64,000 bases of DNA from positions 558,001 through 622,000 of the forward strand of contig JAPFFF010000003.1 of assembly GCA_039105265.1 (NCBI GenBank), given 5' to 3'. Every line of letters begins with the position of its first letter. The stretch's first letter is position 1. Shown here piece by piece: positions 18,443-27,300 of the stretch. Origin of the DNA: Tritrichomonas musculus (Eukaryota; Parabasalia; Tritrichomonadida; Tritrichomonadidae). Under the pieces are notes generated by a model, which did not search any database, was not told where the DNA came from, and was given only the letters and a program-made list of their open reading frames with translations. The translations under genes and the position numbers were made by a program.

Positions 18443-18490
18443 GTTAGGTCTGGGCGACCGTTAAGGGCGCACAGCCTAACGTATACTACT
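18443..18490. repeat. Terminal hairpin signature, right end of element 1
   Basis: Arms GTTAGG-T-CTG-g-GCG (18,443-18,456) and CGC-a-CAG-CCTAAC (18,468-18,480) enclose an 11-base loop; one T bulges on the left arm. One base (G) and then TATACTACT follow. The same arrangement occurs at 52,000-52,048, where the inner stem changes on both sides (CTGTGT with ACACAG), a compensatory pair change. A third GC-rich hairpin plus TATACTACT is at 31,822-31,883. Capsid coding sequence of element 2 runs right up to this point, so it marks a junction between elements. Confidence 0.8.
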
Positions 18491-18572
18491 TGGTTATAAT
18501 TTTGGTAAGGTATGGTTTGGTTTTAAGGATGCTCGAGATGCAGTTGAGAAGTATGAAATTGTTGCAAATGGT

Positions 18573-19877
18573 ATGACGCTTTATACCAAGAACTTTGGAT
18601 GTGAAGAATCCTTTTTAACAGCATGCTGTGCAAATGAAGTCACCAAAAGAGCTGATATATATAGCAAAGCAAGACATAAAGATGTTTGGAATGATACTCA
18701 TGGAAGGAGATGTGGTTTTGTTGCCAACCTTAACCAAAATGTGACTTCCGTTACAGAAACAATTAGATTAAAGATTGATTTACGAAGATTCCTACCATTA
18801 TCTAATATCAAGTACTTGCCAGCATTTGCAGGTAAAATCGAATTACGTCTATACTTTTCAACAGCTGGTATGGTATATTGTCCAGTCGGTTTTGAAAGAA
18901 GGTTAGTATGTAATCCACATGCAATGAAAGAATTCAATGTTGATGAAATTACTAATGAATTTCGACCTATTGGAGAACCAATATGGATGTGGACAAGTAC
19001 AACTAAAATAGCAATGGATAAGATTAACCATCCAAAGCATCTTCCACCTGTTGGTGATAATCATGGTGGAGCATATGAAGTTGCAGGTACTGGCAATACT
19101 AAGGCAAGAGTTGACCGAACTGTTTATAGTGATTGGAGAACATGGAGTGTTGTTGATTATTCCATTGAAGAATGTTCAAGTATCATACCTTGTTTTGGTA
19201 TTCATGAATCTCTATATACAGCACTTGTTCAAAGATATGCTAACCCACAGCATCCACTTACATTCCCAACACAGATTATGTCATTTTACACTTGCACAAG
19301 ACCTCTTAAGAATGAACAAGATAAAGCAACTATTACTATTACACCTAATTTTGTAGATAGTATGTTTTGCTTATTCCCACTCAAGCATACGCATAAGACA
19401 TACTTCAAGAATCCTCAGTTTGAAGCATTCCATATGAATTGTGGTAATTACAATAATATCCCTGCTAAATCATTTGGTACTAATGGTAAGTATCCAGAGT
19501 TCCTCGAATATTGCCAGAATGCAATGAACATGAATGGAGAGCAAAATGGATTTAACAAAGAGGTTATTACAAGTCTATCTAATGAGTATCAATATAATGA
19601 AAATACAACAGGTTATTATCCAAGTGATAGGTCCTCATTCTTTATAGGTCTTCCTACTGAAACAGATGGAACATATCAACAAGGTCTTTCAAGTCTTGCA
19701 CCTATTAACTTCGAACTGATATGTAGTCAAATGGCAGATAATCCATTTAGACAGGAAGTAGATACACCTCCATTATTATGCTTATTAACAGATATATCAA
19801 TTAGTATCTTGATTAGACCAAATGGTATGCCACCATCAGTACGTATAGGAGCCATTGATTTAACAACCCCTGAGTAA
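18573..19877 (+). CDS. Major capsid-like protein, element 2 (gene interrupted by element 1)
   Basis: The 434 residues visible from the first ATG are homologous to the copy at the window edge throughout. Early text such as CEESFLTACCANE followed by a jelly-roll-like run of beta strands fits capsid proteins of Polinton-like viruses. Protein-like sequence in the same frame continues upstream as far as the hairpin at 18,480, so element 1 is inserted within this gene. Codon choice is close to that of neighbouring element 2 genes. The capsid role is inferred from size, position and fold-like character. Confidence 0.6.
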   Translation: MTLYTKNFGCEESFLTACCANEVTKRADIYSKARHKDVWNDTHGRRCGFVANLNQNVTSVTETIRLKIDLRRFLPLSNIKYLPAFAGKIELRLYFSTAGMVYCPVGFERRLVCNPHAMKEFNVDEITNEFRPIGEPIWMWTSTTKIAMDKINHPKHLPPVGDNHGGAYEVAGTGNTKARVDRTVYSDWRTWSVVDYSIEECSSIIPCFGIHESLYTALVQRYANPQHPLTFPTQIMSFYTCTRPLKNEQDKATITITPNFVDSMFCLFPLKHTHKTYFKNPQFEAFHMNCGNYNNIPAKSFGTNGKYPEFLEYCQNAMNMNGEQNGFNKEVITSLSNEYQYNENTTGYYPSDRSSFFIGLPTETDGTYQQGLSSLAPINFELICSQMADNPFRQEVDTPPLLCLLTDISISILIRPNGMPPSVRIGAIDLTTPE

Positions 19878-19904
19878 AAAGATGTATATTTTATTTTATA
19901 GAAA

Positions 19905-20339
19905 ATGTCGAATGATTATAGAAGCCCACATGTTGAGATTGTTGGAAGAGAAGGTATGATGTATAATGAAGCTACCATGAAAAATAAGGACTTAGAGTTT
20001 CAACATTTTGGTGTGTTCAGTAATACTAATACTTATTCAGTAACCTTCAACCCATATATTAATCGACCACCTACCCAAATTATTGAACATGAGGACCCTG
20101 TTAGATTTCCAGATACTCGAGAACATATAACCAAACCTGTTCGTGAACCTCCTGTTAGTATTACAGATGGTGGTTTTTATCGACATATAGGTGAAAAAGA
20201 TAAACCAGTACCTCTCTTACCAAAATATCTTAAGAAGCCTGAGAAACCACCAATGCAAGGTAGAGCAAGAGAATATAATAAACAAGATATTCGATATGGA
20301 CCTACTCAGCATATCTTTACCCAAAATAACATATATTAA
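19905..20339 (+). CDS. Small conserved virion-like protein, element 2
   Basis: A 144-residue homologue of the gene at 1,117-1,548, again directly after the capsid gene. It shares SNDYRSPHVEIVGREG at the start, TFNPYINRPPT in the middle, REPPVSITDGG, LPKYLKKPE and the C-terminal NNIY. It has no membrane segment. The constant position behind the capsid gene suggests a partner of the capsid. The family is unknown. Confidence 0.65.
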   Translation: MSNDYRSPHVEIVGREGMMYNEATMKNKDLEFQHFGVFSNTNTYSVTFNPYINRPPTQIIEHEDPVRFPDTREHITKPVREPPVSITDGGFYRHIGEKDKPVPLLPKYLKKPEKPPMQGRAREYNKQDIRYGPTQHIFTQNNIY

Positions 20340-20363
20340 TTTTTTATTGAATTTTTTATCCAG

Positions 20364-20696
20364 ATGAAAATGACTACAAGAAACGTCTATGACTATGTCA
20401 ATGAACTTCGCGCAAAATGTGCTCCAAATACTAAACAATGTAATTTCTCGATACTTTGTGACAAGTACCCAATGAAAGCAGGAGAATGGAGCTATTTAGG
20501 TAAAGTACTTTATGTCTCAATCAAGATAAAAGACAAGTGCCACAGATTTTATCCAGATAAGCTCAAAGAACTTGATCTTGACTCAATATTTATTAAGCCT
20601 AACTCAAGGAGAAAAATATCTGAAGATTTCGAAGAGTTCTACATAAATGGAAACACTACCACTCAAGAGTATCAAGGAATCAAATACTACAACTAA
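20364..20696 (+). CDS. Unrecognised 110-residue protein, element 2
   Basis: A small soluble product (MTTRNVYDYVNELRAKC near the start) with no counterpart in element 1, which carries a different, minus-strand gene in this slot. It starts 24 bases after the preceding stop. The ~135 bases after its stop still look protein-like, so the gene may once have been longer. No function can be assigned. Confidence 0.45.
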   Translation: MKMTTRNVYDYVNELRAKCAPNTKQCNFSILCDKYPMKAGEWSYLGKVLYVSIKIKDKCHRFYPDKLKELDLDSIFIKPNSRRKISEDFEEFYINGNTTTQEYQGIKYYN

Positions 20697-20831
20697 TCCA
20701 TTGCAGCTGCTCCAACAAGTCATAAACCAAAAATCGATGCTCTCAAGCAGAAATATCAAATTGAGTCATTTGACATGTTTATTGGAGAACAGCTAGACTT
20801 AGTACTTTAAGCCTATTTTTTCCCAACCTAA

Positions 20832-21356
20832 ATGATTAAGAAGAGGGGTACAACCAATGGAGTTCAAGCAAATGTATCTTTAGAACCATCAGCAGCTGCA
20901 TCATCTACATCAAACATCAACAACAACATTATTATTAATAAGAGAGATGATGGCAAGGAAGACATTGTTATTACAAGAGATATTGGAGTGCAAACTGAAC
21001 CTGCTGAAGTTGAACCAGATGTACGTAATGTTATACTTGAAGCATATGCACAAATACTACTTAATCAAGACAAAGCACTACTAGCTAACATTATATCAAA
21101 GAAATGCATCATAGTACCTATTGAATCTCTTAGCAACATCATCAAAGCAATACTACATGTTAGTGAGGTTGAAGTACAACTTAATGAAGATGTTGGATGT
21201 TGTGCAGCTAAGAGCAATCCAATAAGAAAAATAGATGCTATTAAGATTATTAAAGATAATGGAGAGGTAGTCATTGACTTGAAACAAGTATATAATAAAG
21301 AATATAATGAGCTTGTTAATAATTATCATGTATGCTTAAAATATTGCATAGTATAA
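20832..21356 (+). CDS. Conserved 174-residue protein, element 2
   Basis: A full-length homologue of 2,116-2,637, starting MIKKRGTTNGV and keeping SSTSNINNNIIINKR, YAQILLNQDKALL, the paired cysteines (DVGCCAAK) and the C-terminal KQVYNKEYNEL. The identical start position in both copies supports the chosen ATG. The function is unknown; the degree of conservation, higher than in the flanking genes, suggests a core role. Confidence 0.7.
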   Translation: MIKKRGTTNGVQANVSLEPSAAASSTSNINNNIIINKRDDGKEDIVITRDIGVQTEPAEVEPDVRNVILEAYAQILLNQDKALLANIISKKCIIVPIESLSNIIKAILHVSEVEVQLNEDVGCCAAKSNPIRKIDAIKIIKDNGEVVIDLKQVYNKEYNELVNNYHVCLKYCIV

Positions 21357-21431
21357 AAAAGACATATTAAAAAAACTTAAAAAAGACATATATAAAAAAA
21401 CTTAAAATTTGAAGTAATTATTTTTTTACTC

Positions 21432-21803
21432 TTACTCCTTGTCTTTTGGAGATGAAGCTTCTTGTTCATCTTCATCATCTTCTTCTTGTGTCTCTTGCGA
21501 GTCAGGCACTATAGGCACGTGAAAGCCAATAGATTTTGGTGTTGTAGATTGAGGAATCTTTTTATGAAAAACCTCGCAGGTAGTGAGATTCATTTGAGTA
21601 AGTGCTTCAGCAATCTTGTTCATGTTTGCTTGTATCAAAGGGTCATAGATGGTGCAGACATTAGATGATGTCGAGTTTATTATTTTTTGGTTGAACAGAA
21701 ATATCACCTCTTTAATAGCATTGGCTATTTCAACATGAGCATTTTTGATAGCTAGCTTTTGCTGTTTTTGGAATTCTTTGAAGTCATTTCCAGAACGCGA
21801 CAT
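21432..21803 (-). CDS. Small acidic-tailed protein, element 2
   Basis: A 123-residue product with a helical N-terminal half (FKEFQKQQKLAIKNAHVEI) and a C-terminal acidic tail (EEDDEDEQEASSPKDKE). The size and acidic end recall the minus-strand gene at 1,678-1,995 of element 1, though it sits on the other side of the 174-residue gene. It is divergent from the bZIP-like gene, with a 76-base shared leader. The function is unknown. Confidence 0.5.
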   Translation of the reverse strand: MSRSGNDFKEFQKQQKLAIKNAHVEIANAIKEVIFLFNQKIINSTSSNVCTIYDPLIQANMNKIAEALTQMNLTTCEVFHKKIPQSTTPKSIGFHVPIVPDSQETQEEDDEDEQEASSPKDKE

Positions 21804-21879
21804 TTTAAAAAATGAAGTGATTTTGTTTGCGAATATTCAATTTTCAAAAATAATTCAATTTTTTTTCTCGAATGAAATC

Positions 21880-22158
21880 ATGAGCCAAAATTTAGATTTG
21901 GGTGAGTTCAAGGAAACAGCTATCATCAAGAAGTTGAAGAAGTCCAAGAGTAACAACAACCTCAAAAATATTGATACTGCAAAAACTGAAACAACAGAAA
22001 AACGTGGTAGAAAGCAAAAGTATGCAACTGTTGAAGAACGAAATGAAGCACGTAAACAACAGCAAAAGGCATATCGTGAAAGAAAGAAAAAAGAAGTACA
22101 AAGTATGAAGGAAAAAATAATGTCGTATGAAAGCAAAAAGGTATCACATGAAGAATGA
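21880..22158 (+). CDS. Small bZIP-like DNA-binding protein, element 2
   Basis: A 92-residue homologue of the gene at 5,174-5,404: LDLGEFKETAIIKKLKKSKS, then KRGRKQKYATVEERNEARK and QQQKAYRERKKKEVQ. The basic region resembles AP-1/Yap bZIP proteins; the zipper is minimal. I chose the ATG at 21,880 by alignment with element 1. The last codons lie within the first unit of the adjoining tandem array, so the array may have arisen from the end of this gene. Confidence 0.7.
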   Translation: MSQNLDLGEFKETAIIKKLKKSKSNNNLKNIDTAKTETTEKRGRKQKYATVEERNEARKQQQKAYRERKKKEVQSMKEKIMSYESKKVSHEE

Positions 22159-22408
22159 GGTATCACATGAGGAAAAAGGTATCACATGAGGAAAAAGGTA
22201 TCACATTAGGAAAAAGGTATCATATGAGGAAAAAGGTATCATATGAGGAAAAAGGTATCACATCAGGAAAATAGGTATCACATCAGGAAAATAGGTATCA
22301 CATGAGGAAAAAGGTATCACATGAGGAAAAAGGTATCACATCAGGAAAAAGGTATCACATCAGGAAAAAGGTATCACATGAGGAAAAAGGTATCATATGA
22401 GGAAAAAC
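22140..22408 (+). repeat. Tandem array of 19-bp units, element 2
   Basis: Fourteen units of ggtatcacatgaggaaaaa with small variants (catcagg, catatgagg, cattagg). It occupies the same convergent slot as the unrelated array of element 1 at 5,438-5,810. Units are directly adjacent, so there are no spacers and it is not CRISPR. An A/T-rich T-run (22,420-22,433) follows. Confidence 0.9.
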
Positions 22409-22434
22409 AAGTATATAAAAAATTTTTTTTTTAG

Positions 22435-22860
22435 TTATTCATTTTTTTTGTAGTACATTGTTATTAGCTTATTGTTTTTTTTCACTCTCTTATGAGTAAA
22501 GCGTCTCTTTGTTCCATCGAGATGCCCGAAACCAAGTCGAGTAATAGATAGTTCATGACCAAAGAACATGTTGTACAAGTTAACAATGTCTCTTGCAGGA
22601 TAACAATCTTTTTCGAGGTTGTCAAACCATTCATCATACCTCTTTTTTTGTTTTGCTCGAAGTCGATGTGCATCATTTTCAAGAGCATGAGCATAATTTT
22701 CACACATCGTTCTTAAATTTGATGTATCATCTTCAACTTTTAGTTGAGATATTTTTTTCGACATGTTTATATTTATTTTGTAGTCGAATGAATCATGATC
22801 TTTAGGAGGTGTTTGTTTTTGTAAAATATCTTCTATTTTATCTTCTTCTTCATTCATCAT
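22435..22860 (-). CDS. Small winged-helix-like protein, element 2
   Basis: A 141-residue homologue of 5,814-6,233. The aligned C-terminal part holds DIVNLYNMFFGHELSITRL and FTHKRVKKNNKLITMYYKK, a helix-turn-helix-like segment followed by a basic strand. The N-terminal half is charged and helical. DNA binding is possible from the pattern. It converges on the bZIP-like gene across the tandem array, as in element 1. Confidence 0.55.
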   Translation of the reverse strand: MMNEEEDKIEDILQKQTPPKDHDSFDYKININMSKKISQLKVEDDTSNLRTMCENYAHALENDAHRLRAKQKKRYDEWFDNLEKDCYPARDIVNLYNMFFGHELSITRLGFGHLDGTKRRFTHKRVKKNNKLITMYYKKNE

Positions 22861-23051
22861 TAATAAAATAATAGTGATATTAATAAATATATTTTTTTTA
22901 AAATTTCAATATATTTTATTTTTTTTAATTCAATTTTTGAATTTTTATAGTGTATATAACTTTTTCAAAGAAAAATATCCACCTTCGAGTTTTTCTACGA
23001 AATTTAAAATTTAGTGATATCAACTAGAAAATAGATCATTTTTATACTTGT

Positions 23052-24323
23052 ATGTCATACAACTACAGCTCAGACAGCGATGTTAGTCTATTCGACTCGA
23101 TCGAGCAATCGGGTCAACAAGCTCCACCATCAGATCCGCCATCAGCTCCACCCACAGAAGATTGGCTCAAGAACATGACCCCAGAACAACTCGAATCCAT
23201 GAGACAGTTCATCATGAAGCAGCAAGAAGAAGCAGCAGCTAGATTAAAGAAGAAGCAGCAAGAAGAAGAAGCAGCTAGATTGAAGAAGAAGCAAGAAGAA
23301 GAAGAAGCAGCTAGATTGAAGAAGAAGCAAGAAGAAGAAGAAGCAGCTCGATTGAAGAAGCAACAAGAAGAAGCAGCTAGATTGAAGAAGCAGCAAGAAG
23401 AAGAAGCAAGAAGGAAGAAGAAGCAAGAAGAAGAAGCATTAGCAAGATTGAAGCAAGAAGACGATGCAAGAAGGAAGAATCCATATGTTCCATATGTTCC
23501 AATTTCAAATAAAGTCTTTCCACCACCTCGCTCATATAATATAATACAAGTTCCTCCACCTCCTCCACCTCCTCCACCTCCTTCTAATCAACAAATACCG
23601 CCACCTCCAAGTGTTCTCGCTAGACCATCTGCATTTGTCGAGAATCAAAAACTCGGTTCCAATCCAAAAGAAGAAACAAAGATAGAAGGAGAAGAAGAAG
23701 AAGTTGATCATGAACAAGAACAGGAACCAGTTCACAGAGAACCATATAAGCCACCTAAAAGTGTTCATGATATGAAATCCAATAATGATTATAAGGAGGA
23801 TAATGTTAGGCCATTCGACTTTCGAGATGAAATGGAACGAATAATAGAAGAAAATGAAAACTTGAAAGACCGATTAACGAAGTTGGAGGAGCGAATGACT
23901 GCAGTAGAATATAACATTCAAGACATAAATCACAATGCTGAAGAACTCAGGAAAGACATTGATGATAACGACGAATACGCACTCGAGCTGATGAAATTGG
24001 AACTTGCTCCAAAAAAGGTGGCGAAGTACATTAACAAAATTCACGATCTAAAGAAGGACGTGTCAAATCTCAAAAATGCTCAACAAGCTGGTCCTCCAAC
24101 AGATGATGCATTTGCTGAAAAGTTGGCAAGATCGAGATTGATGATGGTAGAAGTTGATTATCTTCGAAACATGTTGGACGCTATTGAATCATATGACAAG
24201 AAAAAAGTACCAGAGCTGATAAACGTGTTCAAGTCCTATGGATGGAAGTTGTCCAATTGCATTTATCATCTTCGACCATACTTATCACCAGAAGAGAAAG
24301 AGAAGTTGGAAAAGATACAATAA
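23052..24323 (+). CDS. Repeat-rich structural-like protein, element 2
   Basis: A 423-residue product: a Pro-rich start, then residues about 55-145 of repeated EEEAARLKKKQ-type units, a Pro run (VPPPPPPPPPP), an acidic segment, and a long coiled coil (IIEENENLKDRLTKLEERM) before a helical end. It occupies the slot of the 13-residue-repeat gene of element 1 and has the same architecture. Here the next gene is a giant fibre-like gene, not the polymerase. It is probably structural; the function is unknown. Confidence 0.6.
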   Translation: MSYNYSSDSDVSLFDSIEQSGQQAPPSDPPSAPPTEDWLKNMTPEQLESMRQFIMKQQEEAAARLKKKQQEEEAARLKKKQEEEEAARLKKKQEEEEAARLKKQQEEAARLKKQQEEEARRKKKQEEEALARLKQEDDARRKNPYVPYVPISNKVFPPPRSYNIIQVPPPPPPPPPPSNQQIPPPPSVLARPSAFVENQKLGSNPKEETKIEGEEEEVDHEQEQEPVHREPYKPPKSVHDMKSNNDYKEDNVRPFDFRDEMERIIEENENLKDRLTKLEERMTAVEYNIQDINHNAEELRKDIDDNDEYALELMKLELAPKKVAKYINKIHDLKKDVSNLKNAQQAGPPTDDAFAEKLARSRLMMVEVDYLRNMLDAIESYDKKKVPELINVFKSYGWKLSNCIYHLRPYLSPEEKEKLEKIQ

Positions 24324-24334
24324 AACCTAAAAAC

Positions 24335-27300
24335 ATGGAAACTATAATAAAAGAGTTAAGTACAAGTAATGATAATATATCAAAGTGGATAAAAAATAAT
24401 ACTGTTGATTTTACTGAGATTGAGCCCATTAAATATGTAGATTTAAAAGTTAATGAAACTACTAATGAAACTATCTTTGATGTCAATGAGACAAAGATAA
24501 ATAACATGAAAGACTTTGCTGAGAAAACAAATACAACAGCTGCTAATATTACTAAATGGATAGATGCATTAAATGATCAAACCATAAGTTATGAGACTCT
24601 CTTGAACTTAACAGGTGGTAATACTTCAATGTGCCTAATTAATAAAACAACTGGTGAACCAGAAATACATGAGGTTAAAATAGAAATAGATGAAACACCA
24701 CCACCTACTCCAACACCTGAGCCAACTCCAGACCCTACACCTACACCTACTCCGACACCTACTCCAACTGAACCACCAAAAGAGTTAGTTAACAAAGAAG
24801 ATATGGTTTATGTAATTCCTCCTATTGATGAATTAAAGAAACTCGAAGAATATACGATTCCAAAAATAATAGAACCAGAAGTACTCAAATTAACAGTATC
24901 CAAGTTTTGGTTATATAGTAAAAAGACAATAGGATGGATAAAAGACTTATTGTATAATATCATTTCAACTACCCTATCTCTTTCTAAACATCCTATTAAA
25001 TTAACTTATAAAACAATTGCTTTTGCGACAAAAGAATTTATGAAGATTATATATAACTTATTTTATTTTATCTGGTATGGTATTGATAGTATTGTGGATA
25101 TTGCATATGAAGCTGTTAAAGATAATGAAAAAGTGGGGGTAATCTTTTATATTGGAGGAGAAGATGCAGATGCTGACTTTAAAGATGTAGATTTGCATCA
25201 GGTCATTGATGAGATAAAAGAATTGACACCAAGACTTAATAACAAAATTGATGAATTAAAGAATGAAGGAATTCGAATGATTAAAATAGCATATAGCTCA
25301 TTTACATTATTTTGGAGCAACTTATGGCACTTCATAGTTGATTTTATCATGAACTACCCAAATTTAGTTAATAATATTATACAGATAGGCGGAAATTGGA
25401 TAGATGCTCAATTTTGGCAATATATAGGAGGTTATTCTGATTTAATTCTGTATGTTTATGTAATACTTGTATATGCAATCGCTGGGGGTTTAGGCGTTGG
25501 GGCATTTTGTTTATGTGTAATTCTAATAGCTGCCCTTTTCGAACCAATAGGAAGAGGTGCCCAATGGATTTTAAATAAGATTACACGACATCCTCCTGCT
25601 CCTCATGCTCGTACACTTGAAGTTGATGATAATGACGTTGTTAATACTGATGATGAAAATAGCTTTGATATTGTTGACCCTGATGGAAATAAAATTGTAA
25701 TTGAGATTGATGATGATATATTAGAAGTATTTCGAAATCAATATAACTCATTGGTCTCCAAATATCAAGCAATCTATGATGTTGTTCCCTCTACTCCATC
25801 AACTGACTCCAAGTATTTTACCTTGAAGGAATCAGACCAGTTATATTTATATAGACCATCTAAGACGTATGAAGAATCCAATTATTATTGTATGAGATGG
25901 GATATAGATAAAGATTATGACATACCACAAAATTTAGTATTTAGATTCAAAGACTATCTATTTGGTCATAACTGGGAATTAACATGGGATGGTAAAAATT
26001 GGACAGGAAATAATTGTCAAAACATGTGTACAGAAAAGATATCATTCATGAACACAAATGACGGTGCGCCTGCTTTAACAATCAAACATAACGAAAGAAT
26101 TGGGAGATGGATAAAAGGAACAATAAAGGAAGATTTAACAGATGATGATAATTATGCTCATATCTTGAAAGATTATCTTACCAATTGGAGGGTTGTTAAG
26201 AAAGATGGAACCATACTAAGTGAAGGAATAACTGCAACTTTTGATTCAAGTGGTTCAGGTACTTTTACTCAAGATGGATATAAATATGAACAAGCTAGAA
26301 TGTATGTTGGTGCACCAAGTGGATTAAATGCAGATGATGGATTATATGTTTATGCTGACCTAAATATTAATGGAAATATAACTGAATTAAAATGGGATTG
26401 TCATCCTACTCATTGTATTAATTCAGGTGTTATGCATACCTATGGGTCAAATCCTTGTCTCGAATCATTTAATTATCATCGAGAAAAAAGGCATTCCATT
26501 AAAATCATTGAAGGATTTAATCATAAGAACATTCGAATATATATAGAGAAAGAATTATTTGAATTTGATGTAAAAGTTAATCCGTTCGATATAATTATTC
26601 AACAACAATTTTATGAAGTAGAGCCAGACCCAAGAAAATGCACTACCATATCGACAGATTATAATATTTATTCATCAAAGATTATATGGGCTGATAATAT
26701 CATGACTATGCGTCGAGATTTAAATGTTGTTGGTGGAATCACAGATATATTGGCCTATGATTATGCTATATTGAAACAGATAGTTGATAATCTAGTTGAA
26801 CAAATGAGAATTCAAGCCATGTATAATGAATATACTGATAGTATTAAACAAGGTGTAGCAGTTGCGAATAGTATATTAAATATTTTAGCAACAACAGTTT
26901 GTATTGCAAGTGCCCTTTCAACATTAAATATGTCCAATAACTCTGTAACTATTAATACATATCAAACAAGACCTTTCCCAGCAGGTCCAGGAGGAAATGG
27001 TGGAGGAGGTGGTGGTGGTGGTGGTGGTTATCCAGGTGATGGAGGTAGTGGCTTTCAAGGTAAGTTTTTGGTGAATGTTGATTTGAAGGCTGATAAGATG
27101 ACTATGGAAAGATTTTTACCAATAACAACAACTGTTCAAAATCCTGTTGCTGGAGCTATTTCAACATTCTCAGCTACACAGGTTGTCCTTTCGACAACAC
27201 ATGCACTGACTCAGTTAGGAAATGCTATTGCTACACTTGGTTCGAATGTCTTACACTTCTTTAGGAATAGACCAGATACAAATGGAACTGAAACATTAAA

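Larger units (their letters stand above)
1..18481 (+). mobile_element. Polinton-like virus element 1 (left end outside window)
   Basis: A virus-like element of the Polinton/Maverick or Polinton-like virus class, entered part-way at the window edge. Parts in order: major-capsid-like gene, small conserved gene, small acidic gene, 173-residue gene, captured surface-protein-like gene, SF3 helicase, bZIP-like gene, tandem repeats, small DNA-binding-like gene, repeat-rich structural gene, protein-primed DNA polymerase B, penton-like gene and a giant fibre-like gene. The large frames look whole in the visible part; at most one or two small genes look worn, so the copy seems fairly young. No integrase or packaging ATPase is seen, but the left part is missing. 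I place the right end at the hairpin 18,443-18,480, because capsid coding sequence of another copy begins immediately after it. Confidence 0.8.

Noticed and set aside
18430-18490. Spliceosomal intron at the hairpin, since cacag resembles the trichomonad 3' splice end
   Set aside because: There is no GTAYGT-type 5' site, and the branch motif does not sit next to the end as trichomonad introns require.
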